This document shows positions 1 through 6,575 of a stretch of 7,693 bases of DNA, in pieces (the first letter of the stretch is position 1; each line of letters begins with the position of its first letter). The translations under genes were made by a program, and so were the position numbers. Under the pieces are notes generated by a model. It searched no databases. It was not told the origin of the DNA and saw only the letters and a program-made list of their open reading frames with translations. The DNA is taken from assembly GCA_021796315.1 (NCBI GenBank), contig JAJYOH010000261.1:307-7999 (forward strand), written 5' to 3'. Source of the stretch: Chloroflexota bacterium. GTDB lineage: Bacteria; Chloroflexota; Anaerolineae; Anaerolineales; Villigracilaceae.

Positions 1-1187
1 CTCTGTCCGGTAGAGGTGTATAAAATCGGATCTATCTGAATGACGCGGCCCGTGAATATCTGATTGGGCAAGGCATCGAAAATCACCTCAACTTTGTAAT
101 CTACCGCGATCTTATCTATACTTGTCCCGTCCAGGGAGATAGTCAAATACGGCTGACTCTGATTCGCCATGGAGATAAATGGGCCGGTTATGTCGCTGCC
201 CACCTTGGCCATAGCCGACAACGACAATATGGTACCGTCCATCGGCGCGAGTATGGTGGATTGATCAAGCAGACGTTGAGATAACGCAAGCGCCGCCTCG
301 GACTTTGCCAAACTTTGCTTTGCTATATCGAGGCTGACAGGATCAGGTCCGTTATTTACCTTTTCAAATGCGCGCTCGGCTAGAATCACCTGAGCCGCCG
401 CCGTGATCAGTGCGTTATCAATCGGCACTTGTTGGATTCCTGCCGGATACGCCGTGAGCAATTGTTGCACTGCTGTATCATATTTCTGTTGAGCCGCCAA
501 AAGATCTTTTTGCGCGATGGTTCTTTTGCTATCGCCGGCAGGCAGATACGTGGCGCGGGTGAAGTTGGCGCGCGCTATTTCCAGATCTCTCCAGGCGGTA
601 TTCGAGTTTTGCTCGGCTGCGCGAAAGAAGGATGGCGTGGTAGCCAGATAATCGTTCCAACTGCCGGATGCTATTTGGAATCGGTTCCAGTTATAGTCCG
701 CTTTGACCAGTAAAGACTCCGCGAGCGCCAGGTTGGCCTGGGCCTGGGAGGAAACAATGCTGGCATTCTGGTTAAGGGCATCCAGCGCCTGTTTGGCGTT
801 TAGGACAGACAGTTGATCCACCGCTACCGCGGCCTTCAGCTGCTCGGGATTTCCCTGAACAGCCAGCACATCTCCTTTATGTACCTTATCGCCGATTTTC
901 ACGTTGAGTTTGGAAATTGGACCGCTGGTGCCGAAGCCCAAATTAATTTCATCGCGTGCAATTAACGTGCCAGTGCCGCGGGCATAAAGGGTGATGTCTC
1001 CCAGTTGCACCCTTGCAGTTCGGCTATTTTGAGACGCCAATCTTGCGGCATTCGCCGATTGAGCCGGGCCAGCGACCATCTTGTAATAGGCAAACCCAGC
1101 CGCGCTCAGAATAAGGAGTGCGCTTAGTGCAATCAGGTACTGTTTTTTGGTCAGTTTAGAAAATATATTGATTAGTTTTGAAAACAT
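1..1187 (-). CDS. HlyD/MacA-family membrane fusion (adaptor) protein of an ABC exporter, C-terminus cut by the window edge
   Basis: This gene reads open from the ATG at 1187 to the window edge, giving 395 visible residues with no stop. The N-terminus is a short basic stretch followed by one membrane anchor (about residues 17-35), with no lipobox. The first lipoyl/biotinyl-like half is at about 84-112 (GPISKLNVKIGDKVHKGDVL). It is followed by a long helical, Ala/Gln-rich hairpin (about 114-308) that contains NGPDP at 279-283. The second lipoyl half is at 313-320 (LAPMDGTI), and the start of a beta-barrel domain follows to residue 395 (VIFDALPNQIFTGRV near the end). This is the order of periplasmic or extracellular adaptor proteins such as MacA, HlyD and Bacillus YknX. 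The family's membrane-proximal domain probably lies in the missing part. The start is fixed by an AAGGAG box 7 nt upstream. It is the last visible gene of the export cassette and presumably partners the permease encoded upstream. The family call is secure; the substrate is unknown. Confidence 0.93.
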   Translation of the reverse strand, partial: MFSKLINIFSKLTKKQYLIALSALLILSAAGFAYYKMVAGPAQSANAARLASQNSRTARVQLGDITLYARGTGTLIARDEINLGFGTSGPISKLNVKIGDKVHKGDVLAVQGNPEQLKAAVAVDQLSVLNAKQALDALNQNASIVSSQAQANLALAESLLVKADYNWNRFQIASGSWNDYLATTPSFFRAAEQNSNTAWRDLEIARANFTRATYLPAGDSKRTIAQKDLLAAQQKYDTAVQQLLTAYPAGIQQVPIDNALITAAAQVILAERAFEKVNNGPDPVSLDIAKQSLAKSEAALALSQRLLDQSTILAPMDGTILSLSAMAKVGSDITGPFISMANQSQPYLTISLDGTSIDKIAVDYKVEVIFDALPNQIFTGRVIQIDPILYTSTGQ

Positions 1188-1194
1188 AGTAGTT

Positions 1195-1200
1195 CTCCTT
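1195..1200 (-). promoter_or_regulatory. Ribosome binding site of the adaptor gene
   Basis: A perfect AAGGAG is read on the minus strand, 7 nt before the ATG at 1187. It fixes the start of the adaptor, whose reading frame is open to the window edge. Its strength fits independent initiation after the 162-bp gap, as opposed to coupling with the permease gene. Confidence 0.8.
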
Positions 1201-1270
1201 GACCGAGACTACAACATCAGCTCAGTCTTATGAAAAAAACAGCGTGCTAAATTCCGCCAGGAGGGGCTGT

Positions 1271-1306
1271 CGAGTCTTTTTACAGGTGTACTCGTAAAAA
1301 GACTCG
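1271..1306 (-). repeat. Perfect 13-bp inverted repeat (hairpin) in the permease-adaptor gap
   Basis: The arms 1271-1283 (CGAGTCTTTTTAC) and 1294-1306 (GTAAAAAGACTCG) are exact reverse complements, separated by a 10-nt loop (1284-1293). In the minus-strand transcript it forms 46 nt after the permease stop and ends 83 nt before the adaptor ATG. No U-run follows directly, so it is not a standard intrinsic terminator. The nearest run of seven U on the minus strand is at 1239-1233, about 30 nt further on, preceded only by a weak 5-bp stem (1266-1270 with 1239-1243). Likely roles are protecting the 3' end of the upstream message, an RNase processing point, or partial attenuation that lowers adaptor expression. 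The structure is certain; the role is inferred. Confidence 0.75.
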
Positions 1307-1349
1307 TACTCGCCAATCCAATTAGAATTTCTATAGAGCTGATCTTTCC

Positions 1350-4079
1350 TTACAGTTCTCGTAATACCTGGGCGATTTCCATTCCGGCCAATCGGCGGTT
1401 CGCGAATACCGTTGCCAGGACCATTCCCAGAAAGGTCAGAGCCAGCAAGATAAATAATGTCCCCCACGGAATGCTCATACCGGCCGGCGGGATCGTGAAG
1501 AGCACAATCAGTAAGGATATAAATACTGATCCCAGTATCAGGCCGATGACGCTCCCGATCAGCACACTTAGTATCCCCACAATTAGCGACTCAGACCACA
1601 AGACGCGCCCAACCTGGGTTATCGAGCCTCCTATCGCGCGCATCGCGCCAAACTCTTTCGCCCTCTCGTATATCATCGAGAGCAGGAAGATGGCCAGGCC
1701 CAGAGAGATAATGATGATGCTGTAACCTTGTTCGATTCTCCCGAGACCCTGCAGGTTCACGCTGGTCATTGAATTTCCCAATGCGAGAATAGCAGTATCA
1801 ATATCTTCCGTTGTCATGGGTACTTGCGGGCCCAGGGTGGATTGAATACGGAGGGCAACGTCATGCGGCGAGGCGGATGTTCGGATCAGGAAGTAACTGA
1901 TCTTGTCGTTACGCGTAACGCTTTGCATATAGGGCAGGTTCATCACCAGGAAACTGTCACTCGCTGCCGTAGGGAAGAAACGGATGATCCCAACAGCTTG
2001 CAGGCGCGTTTCAATCATTGGGCCGCCTGCGGCCGCAGTACGCGCCAGATGGATGATGACCGTATCGCCCACTGCAATGGAATAGGCGTCGGCAATCTGC
2101 TGGCTGACCAGCACACCATTGGGCACATTTGCCAGGTCTTGCATGGCCTGGGCGGCGCTCCCGCTCGCGAAGAAACTATCCACAGACCCGGTAGACAGGA
2201 GATACGATTGCGTGTCAATTCCAAAAACTGTCTGCAGGTTGGAGCCGACATAGGCCTGGGCGCTTACAACCGGCGATACGGACGCTACGCCGGGAACAGC
2301 GCTGATATCTTTAGTAAAAGCTGTGGTCGGTTGGAGGGGACCGCTTGCAGTTGTTAATTTGATGTCCGATCCGAGCTTATAACGCGCATCCACTGCCTTT
2401 TGCACTTGATAGGTGTTGATGAAGATACTTAAGCTGATGCCAAAGGACAGCGCAAGCGAAACGATGATCACAGCAGATGCAATCTTCTGCGCCCTGCGCG
2501 CAATACTGCGGCCAGCCATATAACCCAGGTCGCCAAAAACACGGCGCAGGATTTTCTGAATAACGCCAGCTCCGCGATTGATACCTCCCGCCAATAAACG
2601 ATTCATCAGCAGTGTAAGTCCGACCCATAGGAAGAATGGACCGAGGAAGACATAGAATCCGAGCGAAAGGCTGGTACCCGCGTCTCCTCCAACGGGTTTA
2701 AAGCCTCCGCCATTGCGTGTGATCCAAAAAATTACTCCCGCGACGATCAGATTGACCACGTCCAAATATGCCCGCGCCCAGAGAGGCGCTTTGGCTTCGT
2801 GTTCGGCCTGACGGCGTTCTTGAGAGATTTCCTGCCTCAGTGAGGCGCGGATGGGCAGGAAGGTCGCTACGCCGGTTAGTAATAGACCTGCTGCAAAAGA
2901 ATAGAGTATTGAACCAGGATAGAGACTGATCAACAAAGCGGGCGCAATGGCGCTGGCTCCAAACAGAAATGCGGTAGTAACCAACCCCACGATCAGTCCC
3001 GATATTGTTCCGACCAAAGCAATGAGAAAACTGGCAATGCCCATGGCTAATAGGATCTGGCGCGGGGTGGCGCCGCGAGCGCGCAGCAAGCCGATTTCCT
3101 GCCGTTGCGGGCCGGTAATCAGATCGGTAGCATACTTCGACAAATAAGCCGCCAACGCCACACCGGGCATGCCCAGGAACAAAAAGAGCAATTTGGCCCA
3201 TAGCACATCCTGGATAGCCTTCGTCATTGAATCGGCAAGGTTATTGGTAATAATGATCTCACCGGGGAATTGCTTCTCCATTTGGCGGCGCAGGCTATCA
3301 ACGAAAATGCCGGCTTTTGTCGGGTCCGAAGGCAGCAGGCTGTGATTGATCCCTGTATGCAATTCATATAAAGGCGTTTGGGCCACAATGGGTTTCGCAT
3401 TGGCGCCTGTGGGAACGGGCGGGTTGGTCAGCGGCACCGCCAGATTGGCTTCCCAAAGTTGAGGAGAAATAAAGACGTCATACGGTACTGGGGTGTAATT
3501 TCCTTGTTGAGAGGGATCTGTCGAAGGAAAGAGGAAGTAAGCGCCGGTAGGATCCACGATCCCGGTGACTTTAGCCATAAAAGGCGCGGCGAGCTGATCA
3601 AAATTGATTGAGATCGAATCGCCGACGGATAAACCCAGATCACTCGCCGCCGCCTGGCTGATAAGCACGCCCGATGATGATGCGTCTCCGCTCAGAATTT
3701 GCAATGCCCCCCCAAAAGAAGTGTAGTAAGAAGGCTGTAGGACAAAAAGCTTTCCTGCCGGAGTTGCCCGATTACTGATTGGCACGCTCAAGCTGGCAAA
3801 ATCAGCGATGACTACCGGTTCCACGTGGGTTACAAAGGACTGGCTTTCCAGCGCTTTGCGAACCGGCGTCATATCAGGGTGGGCAAGCGTGGAACGCACC
3901 TGCATATCTACGACCACAGGCGCGATAGCCGTTTGTGTCATTCTGTTGGCCGAGGCATCCACAAAGAAAAGGATGCCTGAGAAAAGCCCCACTGCCAACA
4001 CGAGGCCGAAGAGATAAGTCATGGTTCGTCGTCGGTTGCGGAGGGTTAATTGCAAAGCATAGGTCAGATAGGATTTCAT
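1350..4079 (-). CDS. Large FtsX/MacB-type ABC transporter permease with two duplicated FtsX units
   Basis: A 909-residue integral membrane protein. From hydrophobicity I count ten membrane helices: about 21-41, 294-314, 344-376, 391-411, 437-453, 470-492, 534-556, 784-803, 829-863 and 873-894. Two large extracytoplasmic domains lie at about 42-293 and 557-783, each after the first helix of a unit, as in MacB. Each FtsX unit carries the expected cytoplasmic coupling segment: QEIGLLRARGATPRQI (327-342) and KEFGAMRAIGGSITQV (808-823). The protein is therefore two four-helix MacB-like units joined by two linker helices, roughly the equivalent of a permease dimer in one chain. Members of this family usually do not pump small molecules through a channel; they couple ATP hydrolysis to movement of the outer domains (lipoprotein, peptide or virulence-factor extrusion, or signalling). 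The ATG at 4079 has AGGAG 5 nt upstream and lies 12 bp after the stop of ATPase B. Substrate unknown. Confidence 0.93.
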   Translation of the reverse strand: MKSYLTYALQLTLRNRRRTMTYLFGLVLAVGLFSGILFFVDASANRMTQTAIAPVVVDMQVRSTLAHPDMTPVRKALESQSFVTHVEPVVIADFASLSVPISNRATPAGKLFVLQPSYYTSFGGALQILSGDASSSGVLISQAAASDLGLSVGDSISINFDQLAAPFMAKVTGIVDPTGAYFLFPSTDPSQQGNYTPVPYDVFISPQLWEANLAVPLTNPPVPTGANAKPIVAQTPLYELHTGINHSLLPSDPTKAGIFVDSLRRQMEKQFPGEIIITNNLADSMTKAIQDVLWAKLLFLFLGMPGVALAAYLSKYATDLITGPQRQEIGLLRARGATPRQILLAMGIASFLIALVGTISGLIVGLVTTAFLFGASAIAPALLISLYPGSILYSFAAGLLLTGVATFLPIRASLRQEISQERRQAEHEAKAPLWARAYLDVVNLIVAGVIFWITRNGGGFKPVGGDAGTSLSLGFYVFLGPFFLWVGLTLLMNRLLAGGINRGAGVIQKILRRVFGDLGYMAGRSIARRAQKIASAVIIVSLALSFGISLSIFINTYQVQKAVDARYKLGSDIKLTTASGPLQPTTAFTKDISAVPGVASVSPVVSAQAYVGSNLQTVFGIDTQSYLLSTGSVDSFFASGSAAQAMQDLANVPNGVLVSQQIADAYSIAVGDTVIIHLARTAAAGGPMIETRLQAVGIIRFFPTAASDSFLVMNLPYMQSVTRNDKISYFLIRTSASPHDVALRIQSTLGPQVPMTTEDIDTAILALGNSMTSVNLQGLGRIEQGYSIIIISLGLAIFLLSMIYERAKEFGAMRAIGGSITQVGRVLWSESLIVGILSVLIGSVIGLILGSVFISLLIVLFTIPPAGMSIPWGTLFILLALTFLGMVLATVFANRRLAGMEIAQVLREL

Positions 4080-4091
4080 AATTGCTCCTGT

Positions 4092-4769
4092 TTACTTTTC
4101 GATCTGTCCATCACGCATCGAGATTCTGCGATGGGCGCGAGCGGCATCATCCGGGGCGTGGGTCACCATAACCAACGTGACGGAATCATTACGGTTGAGT
4201 CCCGACAGGAGATCCATGATTTCAACGGCAGTGAGGCTGTCCAGATTGCCGGTAGGTTCATCGGCTAGGATAATGTTCGGACGGTTGGCAAGGGCGCGCG
4301 CGATGGCCACCCGCTGTTTTTGTCCGCCGGAGAGTTCGTCGGGCAGGTGATCGGCTTTGTCGGCCAAGCCCACGCGCTTGAGCAATTCATGCGCCCAGGT
4401 GCGGCGTTCCGATTCCGGCATATTTGCCAAAACCATTGGGAATTCCACATTTTCAGCCGCGGTCAGATCAACCATCAGATTGAATGATTGAAAGATAAAG
4501 CCAATATGCTCGCGGCGCAGGCGGGCGCTGTCCTGTTCAGGCAATTGCGCGAGGTCCTGACCATTCAATAAAATTTGTCCGGCTGAAGGTTTCATCAATC
4601 CGCCGGCGATGCTGAGCAGGGTGCTCTTGCCGCAACCGCTTGGTCCGACAATCGCAACGAACTCGCCGCTTTCGATGGACACATTTACACCGCGCAGCGC
4701 CTTGACTTCAACGCCGTTCAAAGGATAGGATTTGGTCAGGTTTTCAGTTTGTAGGATGCTGTTAGTCAT
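4092..4769 (-). CDS. ABC transporter ATP-binding protein (LolD/MacB-type ATPase B)
   Basis: A 225-residue cytoplasmic ATPase of the family that drives FtsX/MacB-type permeases, complete and of normal length. Every expected motif is visible: Walker A GPSGCGKST (42-50), Q-loop Gln94 in FIFQSFNL, signature LSGGQKQR (146-153), Walker B IILADE with Asp170 and catalytic Glu171, D-loop GNLDS (174-178) and switch His204. It should hydrolyse ATP. The ATG at 4769 overlaps the end of the preceding ATPase gene by 8 bp, with GGAG 7 nt before the ATG, which suggests translational coupling and balanced synthesis of the two ATPases. The permease gene starts 12 bp after its stop. It is closer to the family consensus (DEPTGNLD) than its partner. 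Family assignment is secure; the substrate is unknown. Confidence 0.95.
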   Translation of the reverse strand: MTNSILQTENLTKSYPLNGVEVKALRGVNVSIESGEFVAIVGPSGCGKSTLLSIAGGLMKPSAGQILLNGQDLAQLPEQDSARLRREHIGFIFQSFNLMVDLTAAENVEFPMVLANMPESERRTWAHELLKRVGLADKADHLPDELSGGQKQRVAIARALANRPNIILADEPTGNLDSLTAVEIMDLLSGLNRNDSVTLVMVTHAPDDAARAHRRISMRDGQIEK

Positions 4770-5487
4770 GCTGGGACTCCGCAGTAATCACACCGTCGGC
4801 GATATGTAGAATTCGCTGGGCGAGAGCCGCCACCCGCCGGTTGTGTGTGACCACCAGTAATGTCATTTGGCGTTTCTCGTGCAGGGATTTGAGGGAATCC
4901 ATCACCTGTTGAGTGGTGCCCGTATCCAGTTCACCGGTTAATTCGTCAGCCAGCAGCAAGTCTGGTTGGTTGGACAGGGCAATTGCTATGCCCACGCGCT
5001 GAGCCTCGCCCCCGGAGAGTTGGCTGGCTTTATGATCCAGGCGGTCACTCATGCCTAAATCATTGAGTAATTGTGTGGCTCGCTCCCGGGCTTCGCCTGG
5101 AGGAACGCTGTTCCATGTCATAGGCTGCATCACATTTTCCAGCGCGGTCAGGAACGGGATCAAGTTGCCGGCCTGGAAAACAATCCCAATGTGCTGACGG
5201 CGGTAATTGGCGCGCTCCGTCTCGTCCATGCGCGCCATGTCGTATCCTTTTAGGATGACCTGACCGGCGTTGGGAGTGTCCAGACCGCCGATCAAGTTCA
5301 ACAACGTGGTCTTGCCTGCGCCGGAACGTCCCTGAATGGCGACAAATTCGCCTGGAGCCAGGTCAAATTCAGCGCCATGTAAAGCTACAGTTTCAATATC
5401 TTTTTCTTTGTAAATTTTGAAGGCGCCGCGCACAGAAAGCAGGCTGCCGTTGGTATCAATCGTGCGGAGTGGTTGTTGAACTGGCAT
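4762..5487 (-). CDS. ABC transporter ATP-binding protein (LolD/MacB-type ATPase A)
   Basis: A 241-residue ATPase of the same family as its downstream neighbour but clearly a different protein. Visible motifs are Walker A GRSGAGKTT (53-61), Q-loop Gln105 (FQAGNL), signature LSGGEAQR (157-164), Walker B LLLADE with Asp181 and Glu182, a D-loop region reading TGELDT (184-189) and switch His215. The segment DELTGELD replaces the usual DEPTGNLD, so Pro becomes Leu after the catalytic Glu and Asn becomes Glu in the D-loop. The catalytic residues themselves are intact. An additional N-terminal stretch of about 15 residues precedes the first strand. Its AAGGA ribosome site (5497-5501) overlaps the stop codon of the lipoprotein gene, so translation is probably coupled. 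It likely forms a heterodimer with ATPase B on the single fused permease (inference). Confidence 0.95.
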   Translation of the reverse strand: MPVQQPLRTIDTNGSLLSVRGAFKIYKEKDIETVALHGAEFDLAPGEFVAIQGRSGAGKTTLLNLIGGLDTPNAGQVILKGYDMARMDETERANYRRQHIGIVFQAGNLIPFLTALENVMQPMTWNSVPPGEARERATQLLNDLGMSDRLDHKASQLSGGEAQRVGIAIALSNQPDLLLADELTGELDTGTTQQVMDSLKSLHEKRQMTLLVVTHNRRVAALAQRILHIADGVITAESQHD

Positions 5488-5496
5488 GTTTATTCT

Positions 5497-5501
5497 TCCT
5501 T
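5497..5501 (-). promoter_or_regulatory. Ribosome binding site of ATPase A, overlapping the lipoprotein stop codon
   Basis: AAGGA on the minus strand spans part of the lipoprotein TAA stop (5502-5500) and precedes the ATG at 5487 by 9 nt. A terminating ribosome would sit on this site, a common arrangement for translational coupling. It ties the lipoprotein to the transporter as one expressed unit. Confidence 0.6.
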
Positions 5502-6342
5502 ATTTCCAGGTAAATCCGGCCAAAACACTGTCGAAGATTCCGCTGGCGTCGCCATAATAGACATAAGGCGCGGAAAAGGTGACATGGGCCAATTTGCCCG
5601 CCGGGCCGCCGCCAATGAAAATCTGGCTGGCGATAAATTTAAGCGCTTTACCAGTCACGGGGTTGGTGCCCGCTTCATATTGGTAGATCAGGCTGACCGC
5701 AGGCAGGCCATGAACATTGCCATTTTGAATAAGCAGTTTCTGATAACCGGCCGCGCCGTTGGCATGAGAAGCATCCAGGGCTTGAGCCGCCTGAACGGGC
5801 GTTTGCCCGGGAGCGGATATCACTTCCGCTTCGGCGTACTGGTCAGTTAGTGATGATCGCAGACTTCCGGGCGTGCTGCCGGTCGTTTGCGCCCACGTAT
5901 TTACGAAAAGGATACTGAACAAACCAGCCGGGTCATTAATTTTGACCATGGGCTCCTGGCCGGATTGGGAATTATCGTTGGCTCCGGTTGATGGAGCGGC
6001 AGGCAGATTGCCAGGATTGGTCAACGATAATCCGCCGCCAGCTTCGCCACCCGCGGCAGGCGCGCCATTCTCTCCGCCAGCAGCAGGCGCGCCGTTTTCG
6101 CCGCCAGAAACAGGCAGGGTTGGTTGCGCCTGACCATTTGCGGCCGGCAGAGTCGGTTGCGTCTGGTTATTTGCGACGAACTGAGTCGGTTGCGCTTTGC
6201 CATTCGAAACCGGCAGGGTTGGTTGCGCTGGGCCTTTTGCCGCAGGTAGAGTCGGTTGCGTTGCGCCATTTGCGCCACAGGCGGCAACGAATAGCGAGAC
6301 GAGCAACAGCATGAACAGAACTTTTGATGTGCGTTTGAACAT
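5500..6342 (-). CDS. Exported lipoprotein with repeat-rich tether and PsbP-like C-terminal domain
   Basis: A 280-residue predicted lipoprotein. The N-terminus has a basic MFKRTSK start, a hydrophobic core, and a lipobox LFVAAC that places the lipidated cysteine at 22. Residues 29-83 are five 11-residue repeats beginning QPT, then two ENGAPAAGG repeats (82-99) and more Gly/Pro/Ala/Ser-rich linker to about 130. The rest (about 131-280) looks like a compact alpha/beta domain ending in FDSVLAGFTWK. Its pattern, with a strand plus W near the start and a final helix followed by F-W at the end, resembles PsbP/Mog1-like folds; this is a tentative reading. A longer reading frame begins at 6420, but the ATG at 6342 has AAGGAG 7 nt upstream and begins exactly at a normal signal peptide, so I use that. 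It is the first gene of the export cassette, 12 bp from ATPase A. It may be an accessory or substrate-contacting part of the transporter, or its cargo; the sequence does not decide. Confidence 0.85.
   Translation of the reverse strand: MFKRTSKVLFMLLLVSLFVAACGANGATQPTLPAAKGPAQPTLPVSNGKAQPTQFVANNQTQPTLPAANGQAQPTLPVSGGENGAPAAGGENGAPAAGGEAGGGLSLTNPGNLPAAPSTGANDNSQSGQEPMVKINDPAGLFSILFVNTWAQTTGSTPGSLRSSLTDQYAEAEVISAPGQTPVQAAQALDASHANGAAGYQKLLIQNGNVHGLPAVSLIYQYEAGTNPVTGKALKFIASQIFIGGGPAGKLAHVTFSAPYVYYGDASGIFDSVLAGFTWK
6046..6099 (-). repeat. Two tandem 27-bp coding repeats (ENGAPAAGG)
   Basis: Residues 82-90 and 91-99 of the lipoprotein are identical nine-residue units, ENGAPAAGG, directly after the 33-bp repeat block and followed by a decayed third start (EAGGG). 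The copies differ only by synonymous changes in DNA. Gly/Ala/Pro content suggests a flexible, unstructured linker. Confidence 0.85.
6094..6258 (-). repeat. Five tandem 33-bp coding repeats (QPT-type 11-residue units)
   Basis: Five in-frame units of 33 bp encode 11 residues each: QPTLPAAKGPA, QPTLPVSNGKA, QPTQFVANNQT, QPTLPAANGQA and QPTLPVSGGEN. Unit boundaries on the plus strand are 6226-6258, 6193-6225, 6160-6192, 6127-6159 and 6094-6126. Units 1 and 4 match each other best, as do 2 and 5, giving an A-B-C-A-B order. The block lies between the lipidated cysteine and the folded domain and probably acts as a spacer reaching away from the membrane. Confidence 0.9.
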
Positions 6343-6349
6343 GGAATAT

Positions 6350-6355
6350 CTCCTT
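6350..6355 (-). promoter_or_regulatory. Ribosome binding site that sets the lipoprotein start at 6342
   Basis: AAGGAG on the minus strand, 7 nt before the ATG at 6342. It decides against the upstream in-frame ATG at 6420, which would add 26 polar and basic residues in front of a complete signal peptide. Confidence 0.8.
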
Positions 6356-6431
6356 TTGAGTTGTCTAACGAATAAAAGTTTAGTTTGATGAAATGAAGTT
6401 GGGGTGAAGTCACATACCATCTTTGGTTAAA

Positions 6432-6461
6432 ATTAAATAAGAATCAAATACTGATCAGCAA
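6432..6461 (-). promoter_or_regulatory. Tentative sigma-70-like promoter for the export cassette
   Basis: On the minus strand, TTGCTG (6461-6456) and TTTAAT (6437-6432, one mismatch from TATAAT) are 18 nt apart in an AT-rich stretch of a GC-moderate region. Transcription would start near 6425, leaving a leader of about 80 nt before the lipoprotein ATG. The -35 match is weak (3 of 6), and an alternative TTGATT box lies close by. This is the only extended AT-rich patch between the upstream terminator and the first gene of the cassette, so a promoter is expected here, but the exact boxes are uncertain. Confidence 0.3.
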
Positions 6462-6575
6462 AGGGAGTTACGCGCGCGTTGAACAACGGGCGGACGCAAA
6501 CCCGGCGTTCGGTTGATGTGGTCAAAGGCGATAACCAGCCAATTAATGTAATTGAGGCGATTGGTTAAAATAAGC

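Noticed and set aside
429..713. A 94-codon plus-strand open frame opposite the adaptor gene
   Set aside because: The minus-strand frame is continuous and encodes an adaptor with both lipoyl halves; the plus-strand frame has no recognisable features.
1271..1306. Calling the 13-bp hairpin an intrinsic terminator
   Set aside because: No U-run follows on either strand, so I listed it as an inverted repeat with an open role.
1228..1467. A 79-codon minus-strand frame spanning the end of the permease and the gap
   Set aside because: It is mostly a frame-shifted reading of the permease 3' end, runs through the hairpin, and has no ribosome site or family signal.
1824..2357. A 177-codon open frame on the plus strand
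   Set aside because: It lies wholly antisense to the well-supported permease gene, has low-complexity shadow composition and matches no family I recognise.
6046..6258. Regularly spaced repeats that could be taken for a CRISPR array
   Set aside because: The 33-bp units are directly adjacent with no unique spacers, in frame, and encode a conserved 11-residue motif inside a lipoprotein.
6343..6420. N-terminal extension of the lipoprotein from the ATG at 6420
   Set aside because: It would add 26 residues before a complete signal peptide with lipobox, and a strong AAGGAG sits 7 nt before the ATG at 6342. The extension overlaps the likely leader and promoter region.
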